Assembly (NCBI GenBank): GCA_003152485.1
Contig: PMAE01000044.1
Coordinates: forward strand, 4,678-40,104
From: Gemmatimonadota bacterium
Lineage (GTDB): Bacteria; Gemmatimonadota; Gemmatimonadetes; Gemmatimonadales; Gemmatimonadaceae
Direction: 5' to 3'
Length of the DNA stretch: 35,427 nt
Position 1 is the first letter of the stretch; each line of letters begins with the position of its first letter. The notes below the pieces were generated by a model. The model did not search any database. It was not told the origin of the DNA and saw only the letters and a list, made by a program, of their open reading frames with translations. This document shows, piece after piece, positions 22,590 through 30,087 of the stretch. The position numbers and the translations under genes are program-made.

Positions 22590-23975
22590 TTAATCCCACC
22601 ACCCGTGGAGGTACCACCGGTCCGCGGCCCGGAACAGGAGCACCAACCGGCCGTCCGCGGTGATGCAGTGGAAATACTCTCGCTCGTACGGCACGGCCTC
22701 CCACGACCCGCCCGCGACCCGGTCGGGACCCGCCGCCACGAGGACGTGGACGTCGAGTGTGGCGGACTCCTGATATCGCACCGGCACGTCATGGTCACGC
22801 CGCGGGACGGTGCTGACGGCGACCAGCCGCGGCACGGGGAGAAGCTGCAGGGTGAGGCTTGGCCGAACGGCCGTCGATGCGGTGGCTCCTTCCAGAACCA
22901 CTGATTCTCGCACTTGCCACCGCGCCCGTCGTTCGAGTAGTGGATGATGGGTCGCGCTCAGAGCCACGACGTCCATCCCGCACGTGTCGAGGAGCTGCGC
23001 GACCGCCTGCTCCGTAGCCCGGGCCGTCGCGAAGCCGCGGTCGAAGATGTCCCCTTGATGATCGTGGATGGGAACGATCGCTCCGGCCTGCACGGCGAGA
23101 CCGGTGACCGCCTCGGCGAGACGGATGCGCCCGAGCGCGGCGCGGATGAGCCGCATCCAGGCCAAAGGATCCGCCGTGGGACGCGCCGCTCGGCAGGGAT
23201 GCTCGACTGCGGACCGATTGAGTGCGAAACGCAGCGTGAGATCCCGCGTCCCCTCGCCGCGAGCGCGGAGCGCGTCGCAGACTTGACCGACGAGCCGATG
23301 GATCACGAAGAGCAGACGCTCGGTGTCCCGCAACGCGTAGTCCGTCCACGCACACGATGCCCGCGGACGCGTGCGAGGGAGAGCCCCGAATAGGCGTCGC
23401 GAATCTTCCGCGCGAGCGAGTCGCCAAAGACGGACGCCGTCCGCCGCGAACCGGACCTCGACTTCTTCTTGGCCGAGCGCGGCCAGCGCACCACACGTCT
23501 CGATGCCGACGCCGGCGAGCAATGGGAGCACCCCCCGGTCGGGAGTGTACGTGTCGCACAGCACTCGCACGGGATACGGCGCGAGGAACGCACGGTCCTG
23601 TCCCGGTGGAACGGCGGTGATGACGATCCCCTCCGATGTCTGGCCTTTGGCCTCCGGTGTCGGTCCTCCGCTTCTCGCGGCGACTTCGGCCGCGATCGCC
23701 ATCCGCGCGATGCCGGCTCGCACCCTGTCCGCCCCCTGCTCTCGGACGATGGCGCACAACGCCGCGGCCAGCGGACGCTCGGCGAGCCCACGCGCGTCGG
23801 CCCAGAGCAATCCCGGCCCGACAGCGGCGACGCGAGGAGCAACACGGAGGAGCGCTTCGGTCAACCGGTCCATTGGTGGCGCCGCTGCCTCCTCCGCCCC
23901 CCTCGGCGGTCGCGACTCAGCGCTCGACGCCGCGCCGGTCGACCAAGCCGGGATCCAAAGACAGACGAAGGTCAT
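22590..23975 (-). CDS. imuB: ImuB-type Y-family polymerase-like protein, short N-terminus
   Basis: A 461-residue catalytically dead Y-family relative that bridges DnaE2 to the sliding clamp. The start MTFVCLWIPAW is the ImuB opening. ALLRVAPRVAAVGPGLLWADARGLAE, AIARMAIAAEVAA, CGALAALGQEEVEVRF, TDYALRDTERLLFVIHRLV and the C-terminal TADGRLVLLFRAADRWYLHGWWD follow the family order. Between the first ~28 residues and ALLRVAPR, where full-length ImuB has ~60 residues of palm/fingers (the ALVEG.., AADAAARAAGV.. region), only a Ser/Ala/Glu linker is present. So this copy is shortened or diverged there. Catalytic carboxylates are absent, as in the family. It overlaps imuA by 59 bp and precedes dnaE2 by 3 bp. 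Confidence 0.9.
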   Translation of the reverse strand: MTFVCLWIPAWSTGAASSAESRPPRGAEEAAAPPMDRLTEALLRVAPRVAAVGPGLLWADARGLAERPLAAALCAIVREQGADRVRAGIARMAIAAEVAARSGGPTPEAKGQTSEGIVITAVPPGQDRAFLAPYPVRVLCDTYTPDRGVLPLLAGVGIETCGALAALGQEEVEVRFAADGVRLWRLARAEDSRRLFGALPRTRPRASCAWTDYALRDTERLLFVIHRLVGQVCDALRARGEGTRDLTLRFALNRSAVEHPCRAARPTADPLAWMRLIRAALGRIRLAEAVTGLAVQAGAIVPIHDHQGDIFDRGFATARATEQAVAQLLDTCGMDVVALSATHHPLLERRARWQVRESVVLEGATASTAVRPSLTLQLLPVPRLVAVSTVPRRDHDVPVRYQESATLDVHVLVAAGPDRVAGGSWEAVPYEREYFHCITADGRLVLLFRAADRWYLHGWWD

Positions 23976-24654
23976 ATGGCGTGACGGGGAGCACGACTCG
24001 CGCGCACTCGTTCCATCCCGGGGCCCGCACGTGCACATCGACGGTGGCAGTCCGCACGGCCGCCGGATCGGCAAATGGTCCCCGATGCCACTCGTAGCTA
24101 TGCGGGAGAACACGCGAGGTCACCCGGAGTCCAGCCATGACCGCGCTCGCCGTCAGCGCCACGAATGCGCTCCCACCCTCATGGGATGCGCGCGAGAGGC
24201 GCACGGCCTCCGTCCCCTGCGGCTCGACCCCCGCGAGGACGACTAGTGCGAACCCACCACAGCGCAGCAGTCCCTCGCCCCACCGCAGCGCGTTGACCCG
24301 CTCGGTCGGACGCACCAAGAGCGGACCATCGGTCCAGTATGGACCCGTGGTGCCGCTCCCGTCGATCCACGCCGCACGCTCACCAGCCGCAAGCAGCGCA
24401 TGACACGTGGCGCGGAGGATGGCCATCGCCCCGCCCTGCGGCATCCACGCCGTCAGCCGCCCGCGCGGGAGCCCTCCCCCCGGAAACGCCCGATCCAGTC
24501 CCGGAATCCCCATCGCGATCGGCTCCGTCGTACGCTGCGGGACGGGGATCGCATCAGGAAATCGCTGGCTGAGCAAGGCACGGAGCTGGACAGCGGTCGA
24601 CGACAGCGGAACGCTCCGAAAATGGTGAGCCCGCGAGAGCCGGTGGGAAAACAC
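23917..24654 (-). CDS. imuA: ImuA-type RecA-like accessory protein
   Basis: This 245-residue protein of the mutasome is RecA/SulA-like. The core begins with MGIPGLDRAFPGGGLPRGRLTAWMPQGGAMAILRATCHALLAAGERAAWIDG. The Walker A of RecA is replaced by MPQGGAM, so ATP binding is probably lost, as in many ImuA proteins. Next come RWGEGLLRCGGFALVVLAGVEPQ and LSRASHEGGSAFVALT, the RecA core strands. The first ~40 residues (from GTG 24654) are unconserved and the start is uncertain. It is the first gene of imuA-imuB-dnaE2. The promoter TTGCTT-17-TATCCT lies just upstream. No LexA site of a known consensus is visible. Confidence 0.85.
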   Translation of the reverse strand: MFSHRLSRAHHFRSVPLSSTAVQLRALLSQRFPDAIPVPQRTTEPIAMGIPGLDRAFPGGGLPRGRLTAWMPQGGAMAILRATCHALLAAGERAAWIDGSGTTGPYWTDGPLLVRPTERVNALRWGEGLLRCGGFALVVLAGVEPQGTEAVRLSRASHEGGSAFVALTASAVMAGLRVTSRVLPHSYEWHRGPFADPAAVRTATVDVHVRAPGWNECARVVLPVTPYDLRLSLDPGLVDRRGVER

Positions 24655-24672
24655 CCCCCGATAGGGAGTCCT

Positions 24673-24701
24673 AGGATAAACCGAAGAAAAGCCGAAAGCA
24701 A
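24673..24701 (-). promoter_or_regulatory. Predicted promoter of imuA-imuB-dnaE2
   Basis: On the minus strand, TTGCTT (24701-24696) and TATCCT (24678-24673) are 17 bases apart, ~20 bases before the imuA start codon. The transcript would begin near 24,666, leaving almost no leader. No GAAC-type or CTGT(N8)ACAG-type LexA box overlaps it. Confidence 0.45.
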
Positions 24702-24730
24702 TGAGACAAGGGTTAGAGGCAGCGGTGAGG

Positions 24731-24819
24731 GGTTAGTGGATGGTGGTTTGCATGACAGGGCAGACTCCCACACCGCATAGCCAGCCCCATCTATTGTTCC
24801 TAACCACCAGCCACTCACC
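24731..24819. repeat. Long imperfect inverted repeat between imuA and the secreted lipoprotein gene
   Basis: The 18-base arms 24731-24748 and 24802-24819 are inverted copies matching at 16 of 18 positions, 53 bases apart. The left arm reads ggttagtggatggtggtt. It fills much of the 183-bp divergent intergenic region, which is also less GC-rich than its surroundings. It could be a pair of operators or a stem in the plus-strand transcript. Confidence 0.6.
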
Positions 24820-24837
24820 ATTGCGCTCTGGAGCCTT

Positions 24838-25353
24838 ATGCAAACCTTTCGAACGACCGTGTGCATCGCGGCTTGGGGGATGACCGCCGCCTGCGCGCAC
24901 CACACCGTCACCACAGGGCCGGGCACCGCACGACCGAGCACCGGCGACGTCGCATCGTCGTCAACATCGGTGTCCGCATCATCGTCACCGGTCTCCGCGT
25001 CGGCGCACTGGGGCGCCCTGATCGTCCCGGTCGGCAATGGGAGCGTGCGCGGCCGCGTGGATATCGCGCCGGCCGCGGGCCGGCAATCCGCGGCCATGCT
25101 CCTCGTCTTGACTGGCCTCGACGCCGACGCGAAGTATGTCTGGCACATCCGCCGGGGGCTCTGCACCGAGACCGAAGCCGCCGGACCGCCGAGCGAATAC
25201 GCACCGCTCACCGTCGATCAGCAAGGCCGCGGGAGTTCGACCGGCACGTTTCCGACGGCCGATCCCAACATGACCGGCTATCACCTCGACATCCACGTCG
25301 TCGGTGGCTCCGTCGTCGCCTGCGGAAACATCGAGACCGCGAGCAAAGGCTAG
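24838..25353 (+). CDS. Secreted lipoprotein, CuZn-superoxide-dismutase/CHRD-like beta-sandwich
   Basis: This 171-residue protein has a lipoprotein signal ending TAAC (Cys 19). A Ser/Thr/Val linker (25-57) leads to a beta-rich domain: VRGRVDIAPAAGRQSAAMLLVLTGL, YVWHIRRGLC, SEYAPLTVDQQGRGSSTGTFP, YHLDIHVVGGSVVACGNI. Two cysteines (in GLC and ACGN) are placed as in the CuZn-SOD disulfide. The WHI and IHV histidines are all that remains of possible metal ligands. It is best described as SOD/CHRD-like with unproven activity. ATG 24838 has the full signal peptide and GGAG about 6 bases upstream (24830-24833). It is divergent from imuA and monocistronic. Confidence 0.75.
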   Translation: MQTFRTTVCIAAWGMTAACAHHTVTTGPGTARPSTGDVASSSTSVSASSSPVSASAHWGALIVPVGNGSVRGRVDIAPAAGRQSAAMLLVLTGLDADAKYVWHIRRGLCTETEAAGPPSEYAPLTVDQQGRGSSTGTFPTADPNMTGYHLDIHVVGGSVVACGNIETASKG

Positions 25354-25509
25354 CCGCGCGTGATCGGTGCAGAGCGAATCGTAGGGACTCGAGTCGTGGG
25401 TCGCGCCCCGCGCTGATGGTCAGAGGCGGTTGCGCGATGCCGCAGCCCCCCCGCAATGTTATCGCCACTCACGACCGTCAATCACCCCTCGCCTTTCGCG
25501 AGTACGACC

Positions 25510-26076
25510 ATGAAATGGCTCTTCCTCGTCGGTGCCGCCGTGGTCGCTGTCTCCCTGCTCGTCGTGGGAATCGGTCTCATTCTCCCGCGCCGCCACACGG
25601 CGACTCGGACCGTCGATGTCCCCCCTCCGCCCGACCAAGTCTGGGCCGTGATTACTGACGTCGCCGCATATCCCAGGTGGCGGCCCGATGTCACACGGAT
25701 CGAAGCGCTCCCCGCTGTCGACGGCCGCCCCTCGTGGCGCGAGATCAGGCGGCGCGACAGTATCCCCTACGAGACCGTCGAGTCGGTGCCATCGCAGCGG
25801 TTCGTCACCCGCATCACCGACCCCGCGCTCCCCTTCGGTGGCCAATGGTCGATCGACCTCGCGCCGCTCCCCAAGGGGACGCGCGTCACCATTACCGAAC
25901 GCGGCGAGATCTATAATCCGATCTTTCGGGTCTTCGCCCATTTCGTGTTCGGCTACACCGCGACGATAGATGCCTATCTGCACGCCCTCCAACGTCGGCT
26001 CGAAACCCCCGACGGGCCGACGCCCCCAGCCACCGCGCCGCCACGCCCACCGGACAGCTCCCCAGCGACTGCCTAG
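25510..26076 (+). CDS. Membrane-anchored SRPBCC (START-like) protein
   Basis: From ATG 25510 there are 188 residues. One N-terminal membrane anchor, WLFLVGAAVVAVSLLVVGIGLIL (3-25), is followed by an SRPBCC hydrophobic-ligand domain: PPPPDQVWAVITDVAAYPRWRPDVTRIE, SWREIRRRDSIPYETVES, RFVTRITDPALPFGGQWSIDLAPLPKGTRVTITERGEI, then the long C-terminal helix YTATIDAYLHALQRRLE. A Pro/Ala-rich tail ends it. The domain binds lipids or other apolar molecules in many relatives; no specific function can be given. An upstream in-frame start at 25456 would break the signal anchor. It is convergent with mtnA. Confidence 0.82.
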   Translation: MKWLFLVGAAVVAVSLLVVGIGLILPRRHTATRTVDVPPPPDQVWAVITDVAAYPRWRPDVTRIEALPAVDGRPSWREIRRRDSIPYETVESVPSQRFVTRITDPALPFGGQWSIDLAPLPKGTRVTITERGEIYNPIFRVFAHFVFGYTATIDAYLHALQRRLETPDGPTPPATAPPRPPDSSPATA

Positions 26077-26114
26077 ACGCGCAGCGCACGAGCGCACGAG
26101 CTGACGCCCGCGGG

Positions 26115-27164
26115 TTACACCGCGCGCACGGTCCTCGGCTTCGCCAAACGCGCGAGCCCGCCGGCACGCAGCTCCTGTGACGTGAGCACGCCGCGATCGA
26201 GCACCAGCGCGGTCACCAGATCCACGGGGGTCACGTCGAACGCCGGATTGTATACGGGCGCGTTGTCGGGACTCCACTGCACGGCGCCAAAGCTCCCGCG
26301 AACGCCGCGCACTTCGTCCCCCGGACGCTCCTCGATCGGGATCTCGCCGCCATCCCGACACCCGAGATCGACAGTGGTCCACGGAGCGACCGCGTAGAAA
26401 GGGATGCCATGGTGGTGCGCGGCCACGGCGACGGCGTAGGTCCCCACTTTGTTGGCGACGTCGCCGTTGCGCGCAATCCGGTCCGCGCCCACGAGCACAC
26501 GCTGCACTCGCCCCGCCCGCATCAGGATGGGCGCCATGCCGTCGGCGATCAACGTGTAGGGGATGCCACACCGCCCCAACTCCCACGTCGTGAGCCGCGC
26601 ACCCTGGAGCAGCGGCCGCGTTTCATCGACGTAGACGTGCATCCGAACCCCGCGCTCGACGGCGCGGCGGATCACACCGAGCGCGGTCCCGATCCCCACC
26701 GTCGCCAACCCGCCGGTGTTGCAGTGGGTGAGCACGCCATCACCATCCGTGAGGAGGGGCGCGCCATGCCCCGCCATCGCCTCACAGAGCGCGACGTCCT
26801 CCTCGAAGATGGCCTCGGCTTCGGCCACCAGCACATCAGCGTCGAGGCGCGGCGTCACCGCCTCGAGCATCCGATCGATCGCTCCCATCAAGTTGACGGC
26901 CGTAGGACGCGCCGCTCGCAACCGCGCGGCCGCCGCCCGCACATCCGACTCCCCGGCGCCTCGCTCGGCATACCACGCGAGACTGAGTGCGGCCGCCACG
27001 CCGATCAGTGGCGCCCCCCGCACGCGCAACGCTCGGATATGCGCGATCATGGCATCGGGATCGCCTCCGTCCAGCCACACTTCCTGACCCGGCAGCTGCG
27101 TCTGATCGAGCACCAGCAGCCGACGCCCATCGGCCCGCAGGCCGAGCGACTCGAAGATCTTCAC
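26115..27164 (-). CDS. mtnA: Methylthioribose-1-phosphate isomerase
   Basis: The 349-residue enzyme is homologous to eIF2B-alpha. The catalytic Cys148 in GVLTHCNTGGLAT and Asp228 in VGADRIARNGDVANKVGT correspond to B. subtilis Cys160 and Asp240. RVRGAPLIGVAAAL near 47-60 and DETRPLLQGARLT at 180-192 are further landmarks. It isomerises 5-methylthioribose-1-phosphate to methylthioribulose-1-phosphate in the methionine salvage pathway. No other salvage gene (mtnB, C, D, N or P) is in the window. The gene begins 9 bp after the pentapeptide-repeat gene on the same strand and is probably co-transcribed with it, a pairing with no clear metabolic reason. Confidence 0.96.
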   Translation of the reverse strand: MKIFESLGLRADGRRLLVLDQTQLPGQEVWLDGGDPDAMIAHIRALRVRGAPLIGVAAALSLAWYAERGAGESDVRAAAARLRAARPTAVNLMGAIDRMLEAVTPRLDADVLVAEAEAIFEEDVALCEAMAGHGAPLLTDGDGVLTHCNTGGLATVGIGTALGVIRRAVERGVRMHVYVDETRPLLQGARLTTWELGRCGIPYTLIADGMAPILMRAGRVQRVLVGADRIARNGDVANKVGTYAVAVAAHHHGIPFYAVAPWTTVDLGCRDGGEIPIEERPGDEVRGVRGSFGAVQWSPDNAPVYNPAFDVTPVDLVTALVLDRGVLTSQELRAGGLARLAKPRTVRAV

Positions 27165-27173
27165 GTCAGTGGG

Positions 27174-29273
27174 TCACGGCGCGGGATGCGGCCGCGCGAC
27201 ATCACGCGGCGCATCACGTGGCACATCCCGCGTGATTCGGCTCATCACGCATCCGTAGGGGACCGCGTCCGACGACGCCGGTGTCGCGCGACCACGGGCG
27301 GTCCAGGTAGCGAGCTCCACCTCGGACGGCGGCTCCGGCACCCCCACATCGAATGCCGTCCGGATCACTGAGTTGCGTGAGTGGCGCGCACTCGCATCCA
27401 AGCTGTCCGGTTCTTCCTCCCCCGAGAGTCGCTGCCGTTCGGTCTCGGTCGCGATGGCCATGGAATCGTAGCCCGTGAACCGGTCCGGCGCCTTCGCCTT
27501 GAGCGCGGCCAACAGCGTCGCATCGTACAGTGCGTCCACGTGCCGCGCGGCCAGAATCTGCTCCGCCGTCAGCCCATAGGCCCCACGAAAATCCGCGCCA
27601 TCGAGGTCGGCACCATCGAACGTCGCGTGATGGAGCCGCGCGCCGCCGAACATCGCCCCCTGCAGCATCGCGTCGTTGAACGACGCCCCCCGGATGTCCG
27701 CGCGCGAGAATCGCGCGTATCGGAGATTGCTCCCCCCGAAGAACGCACGCGAGCAAAAGAGGGTGTCCACGTACACGACGCCGGCCGCCGTGTCGACGCG
27801 ATCCGCGGCGGGGCCGGCGCCCGCCCGGATCTTACGCAGGTCGGTCGCAAACAAGAGTGAGCCGACCAGGCTCGCGCCGGTGAGATTGGCGCCCCGCAGG
27901 TCCGCCGACCAGAAATCAGCGCCCAGCAGGTCCGCGCGCCGGAGGTCGCTGAGCGCGAGAAATGCACGCTCGCCGGCCGCGAACCGGAGGTCCGCACCCA
28001 CCAGGTGCGCGCCGGACGCTTTGGGCTCGACGCCTGTGTCGGTCACCGCACCGGCGGCGGTCAGCCGCGTCGAGACCTCGGCTTCCGACAGCTGCGCGAC
28101 GGAACGCATCCCGAACTGCGACATCAGCTCGGGAATCCTGGACTGCAGCGCCGGCACGGCGTGGACGAGGCTCAGCGCGGGCTGTGTCGCGGCAGCCTGC
28201 TGCATGACGGCGCCGCTCGCGGCCGGACGGTGCACGCCATGGATTGCCGCGTACGATGCGCCGCCGAACAACACGGGGACCAGTAGGGCGATGCTCGCCG
28301 TCGGCGCGTAGGGCCGGAATCGCCGCCACATCTCGCGGGCTCGCCCAGTGCCCGCAGCTCCCGCGGCGACGGGCGGCACGTAACTGCGCGGCAGCGTCGC
28401 CACGGCGAGACTCAGAAACCCGGCCGCCGCCGTACACCCCACGGTCAGCGCGGCGATCTGGATCGTGGTCACGGTCCAATCGTGGCGATGCAGGTACCGC
28501 ACCCAAAACCACGCCACGGTCGCCGGCACGATCCACCACCCTACCACGACAGCCAGTCGCGCCTGCAATCTCGCCAACACGCCGGCCTCGCGCGCCGGCT
28601 CCAGGCGCTCCGCGGCCCACGGCCCGAGGAGCCAGACGCTCGCGCGATCCGCCATCCGTGTCCCGTCGGGCAATGCTTCTGGCGCGGCCGCGATCCCGGT
28701 CCAGAGCCGCTGTGCCTGGAGCAGCGCGATCACGGCCAGCCCCACGAGCGCGATCGGCACGAGGGCGTAGAAATTCACGATCGGGATATCGGCGTTGAGA
28801 ATCGGCAGCTTGGACACGGCGGTGTCCGTCAGCAGCTGTTGATCGACGGTGGAGTTGATGGTCAGCCAGGAATACGCGCAGATCAGGAGCACGGTCAGGA
28901 ATAGCTTCCCGGTCCCCTCGGCCATGTCGTTGGCCGTCTCGAAGGCGCCGAACCGCACCGACGTCGGCACCCGCGCGCCGCGCAAGTCGGCCCGCGCGAA
29001 TTGCGACCCAAGTAATCCCGACGCTCCGGTAAAATCCGCGTGCTCGAGCCGAGCCCAGGCGAACTTGGCGTCGACCAGATTGGCGTTCGCGAAATTGGCG
29101 CCTCGCAACGGCGCATCCGTGAAGTCGACGCCCCGCAGGTCCTCGCCGCTCAGATCAATGCCGGAGAGGTCCGGCGACGGGCCGAGGCTCGTCGCACGCC
29201 AGTCTCGATGAGCCCGAAGCTCGTCCGCGAGCTCATGCGGTGGGATGCTCGGCGCGGCGTGATGGTTGTCCAT
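27174..29273 (-). CDS. Membrane protein with pentapeptide repeats on both sides of the membrane domain
   Basis: This 699-residue protein starts at ATG 29273. The N-terminal pentapeptide-repeat block (36-107) has A(D/N)(L/F)xx periodicity: DLSGIDLSGEDLRGVDFTDA, then LRGANFANANL. About five membrane segments follow: 122-140, 167-187, 238-259, 269-292 and 324-345. A linker (350-415) leads to a second, longer pentapeptide block, 420-562 (ADLRRADLLGADFWSADLRG, then NLTGASLVG), interrupted at 480-505. The C-terminus (600-699) is charged and low complexity. Pentapeptide repeats form a right-handed quadrilateral helix. The solenoids may flank a small channel or sensor; I recognise no named family for the whole. 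It forms an operon with mtnA (9-bp gap). Confidence 0.85.
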   Translation of the reverse strand: MDNHHAAPSIPPHELADELRAHRDWRATSLGPSPDLSGIDLSGEDLRGVDFTDAPLRGANFANANLVDAKFAWARLEHADFTGASGLLGSQFARADLRGARVPTSVRFGAFETANDMAEGTGKLFLTVLLICAYSWLTINSTVDQQLLTDTAVSKLPILNADIPIVNFYALVPIALVGLAVIALLQAQRLWTGIAAAPEALPDGTRMADRASVWLLGPWAAERLEPAREAGVLARLQARLAVVVGWWIVPATVAWFWVRYLHRHDWTVTTIQIAALTVGCTAAAGFLSLAVATLPRSYVPPVAAGAAGTGRAREMWRRFRPYAPTASIALLVPVLFGGASYAAIHGVHRPAASGAVMQQAAATQPALSLVHAVPALQSRIPELMSQFGMRSVAQLSEAEVSTRLTAAGAVTDTGVEPKASGAHLVGADLRFAAGERAFLALSDLRRADLLGADFWSADLRGANLTGASLVGSLLFATDLRKIRAGAGPAADRVDTAAGVVYVDTLFCSRAFFGGSNLRYARFSRADIRGASFNDAMLQGAMFGGARLHHATFDGADLDGADFRGAYGLTAEQILAARHVDALYDATLLAALKAKAPDRFTGYDSMAIATETERQRLSGEEEPDSLDASARHSRNSVIRTAFDVGVPEPPSEVELATWTARGRATPASSDAVPYGCVMSRITRDVPRDAPRDVARPHPAP

Positions 29274-29459
29274 CGGTGTAAGGTAGGGACGCCCCCCACC
29301 ACCAGGGAACCCGGCCGCAGGTCGCCGGCATCGTCCTGGATACGACTGGCGGACACCGTGCAGGCCCGACATGGCCCCGTGCGCCAAACGGCCGTAACTT
29401 CTCGACGGTCTGCCGACTGCTCAGTGCCCGGTCATTCTCTCGTTCTGCCCGAGGACCGC

Positions 29460-29942
29460 ATGCGCTCCACGCTGCTCGAGACCCAGCATGACATCGCCCC
29501 CACAATTGCGCGCGTCGGGCTCGGGATCGTCATGTTCCCACACGGTGCCCAGAAGGTCCTCAGTTGGTTCGGAGGCCCTGGGTTCGTTGGCACGATCGGG
29601 TTCCTGCACGGAATGTTGCACATCCCGACCGCCATCGCCGTGCTCGACCCCATCGCGGAATTCGCGGGCGCCGTGGCCCTGATCATCGGATTACTGAGCC
29701 GCGTGGCCGCCTTCGGCACCGTATGCGTGATGCTGACCGCGGTGTCGCTGGTCCACTATTCGAACGGGTTCTTCATGAACTGGAGCGGCCAGCAGAAGGG
29801 CGAAGGCTTCGAGTTCCATCTGCTGGCGATGGCGTTGGCGCTCATCGTGCTCGTCAAAGGCGGTGGCGCATGGTCCGTTGACCGCGCCCTCACCGCCGAG
29901 GGCGCCCGCACCGGCGGTTCCCCCGCATCCTCCGCGTTCTAG
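29460..29942 (+). CDS. DoxX-family membrane protein
   Basis: The 160-residue protein has four predicted membrane segments. Family landmarks are ARVGLGIVMFPHGAQKVLSWFGG at ~15-37 (the RLxxGxxFxxHGxQKL motif), a GFLHGML loop, AEFAGAVALIIGLLSRVAAFG and GFEFHLLAMALALIVLVKGGGAWSVDRAL. DoxX proteins sit in the inner membrane and are linked to thiosulfate:quinone oxidoreductase or oxidative-stress complexes, mostly without proven chemistry. ATG 29460 matches the family start; a long open frame before it overlaps the divergent pentapeptide gene. It ends 9 bp from the SusD-like remnant that runs toward it. A single-gene unit. Confidence 0.9.
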   Translation: MRSTLLETQHDIAPTIARVGLGIVMFPHGAQKVLSWFGGPGFVGTIGFLHGMLHIPTAIAVLDPIAEFAGAVALIIGLLSRVAAFGTVCVMLTAVSLVHYSNGFFMNWSGQQKGEGFEFHLLAMALALIVLVKGGGAWSVDRALTAEGARTGGSPASSAF

Positions 29943-29951
29943 ACCACGGGT

Positions 29952-30077
29952 TCACGGGCATTGCGGGGTGACATTGCCGTTGCGCCCCGCCAGCTCCTGT
30001 TGGGGAATCGGAAGGAGCATGGCATGCGTGTCCGCTGCACCCCACGTGGTATCGGCGACGACCGCGAGCCCGTACAT
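29952..30077 (-). pseudogene. C-terminal remnant of a SusD/RagB-like nutrient-binding protein
   Basis: Just after the FecR stop codon the minus strand encodes, in one frame, YGLAVVADTTWGAADTHAM followed by LLPIPQQELAGRNGNV and then TPQCP with a stop. The LLPIPQxExxxN pattern before the stop is the characteristic C-terminus of SusD/RagB-like proteins (for example, LFPIPxxExxxNPN). Only ~41 codons remain, and no signal peptide or TPR-like helices are present. In FecR/ECF-sigma loci of Bacteroidota and Gemmatimonadota the next genes are usually a TonB-dependent SusC receptor and a SusD lipoprotein. Here the receptor and nearly all of SusD appear deleted, leaving this scar. Confidence 0.65.
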
Positions 30078-30087
30078 CCGTGAGAGG

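Noticed and set aside
24655-24837. Classical LexA box in front of imuA
   Set aside because: No CTGT(N8)ACAG, GAAC(N4)GTTC or GTTC(N7)GTTC site was found; SOS control of the cassette is assumed only from the family.
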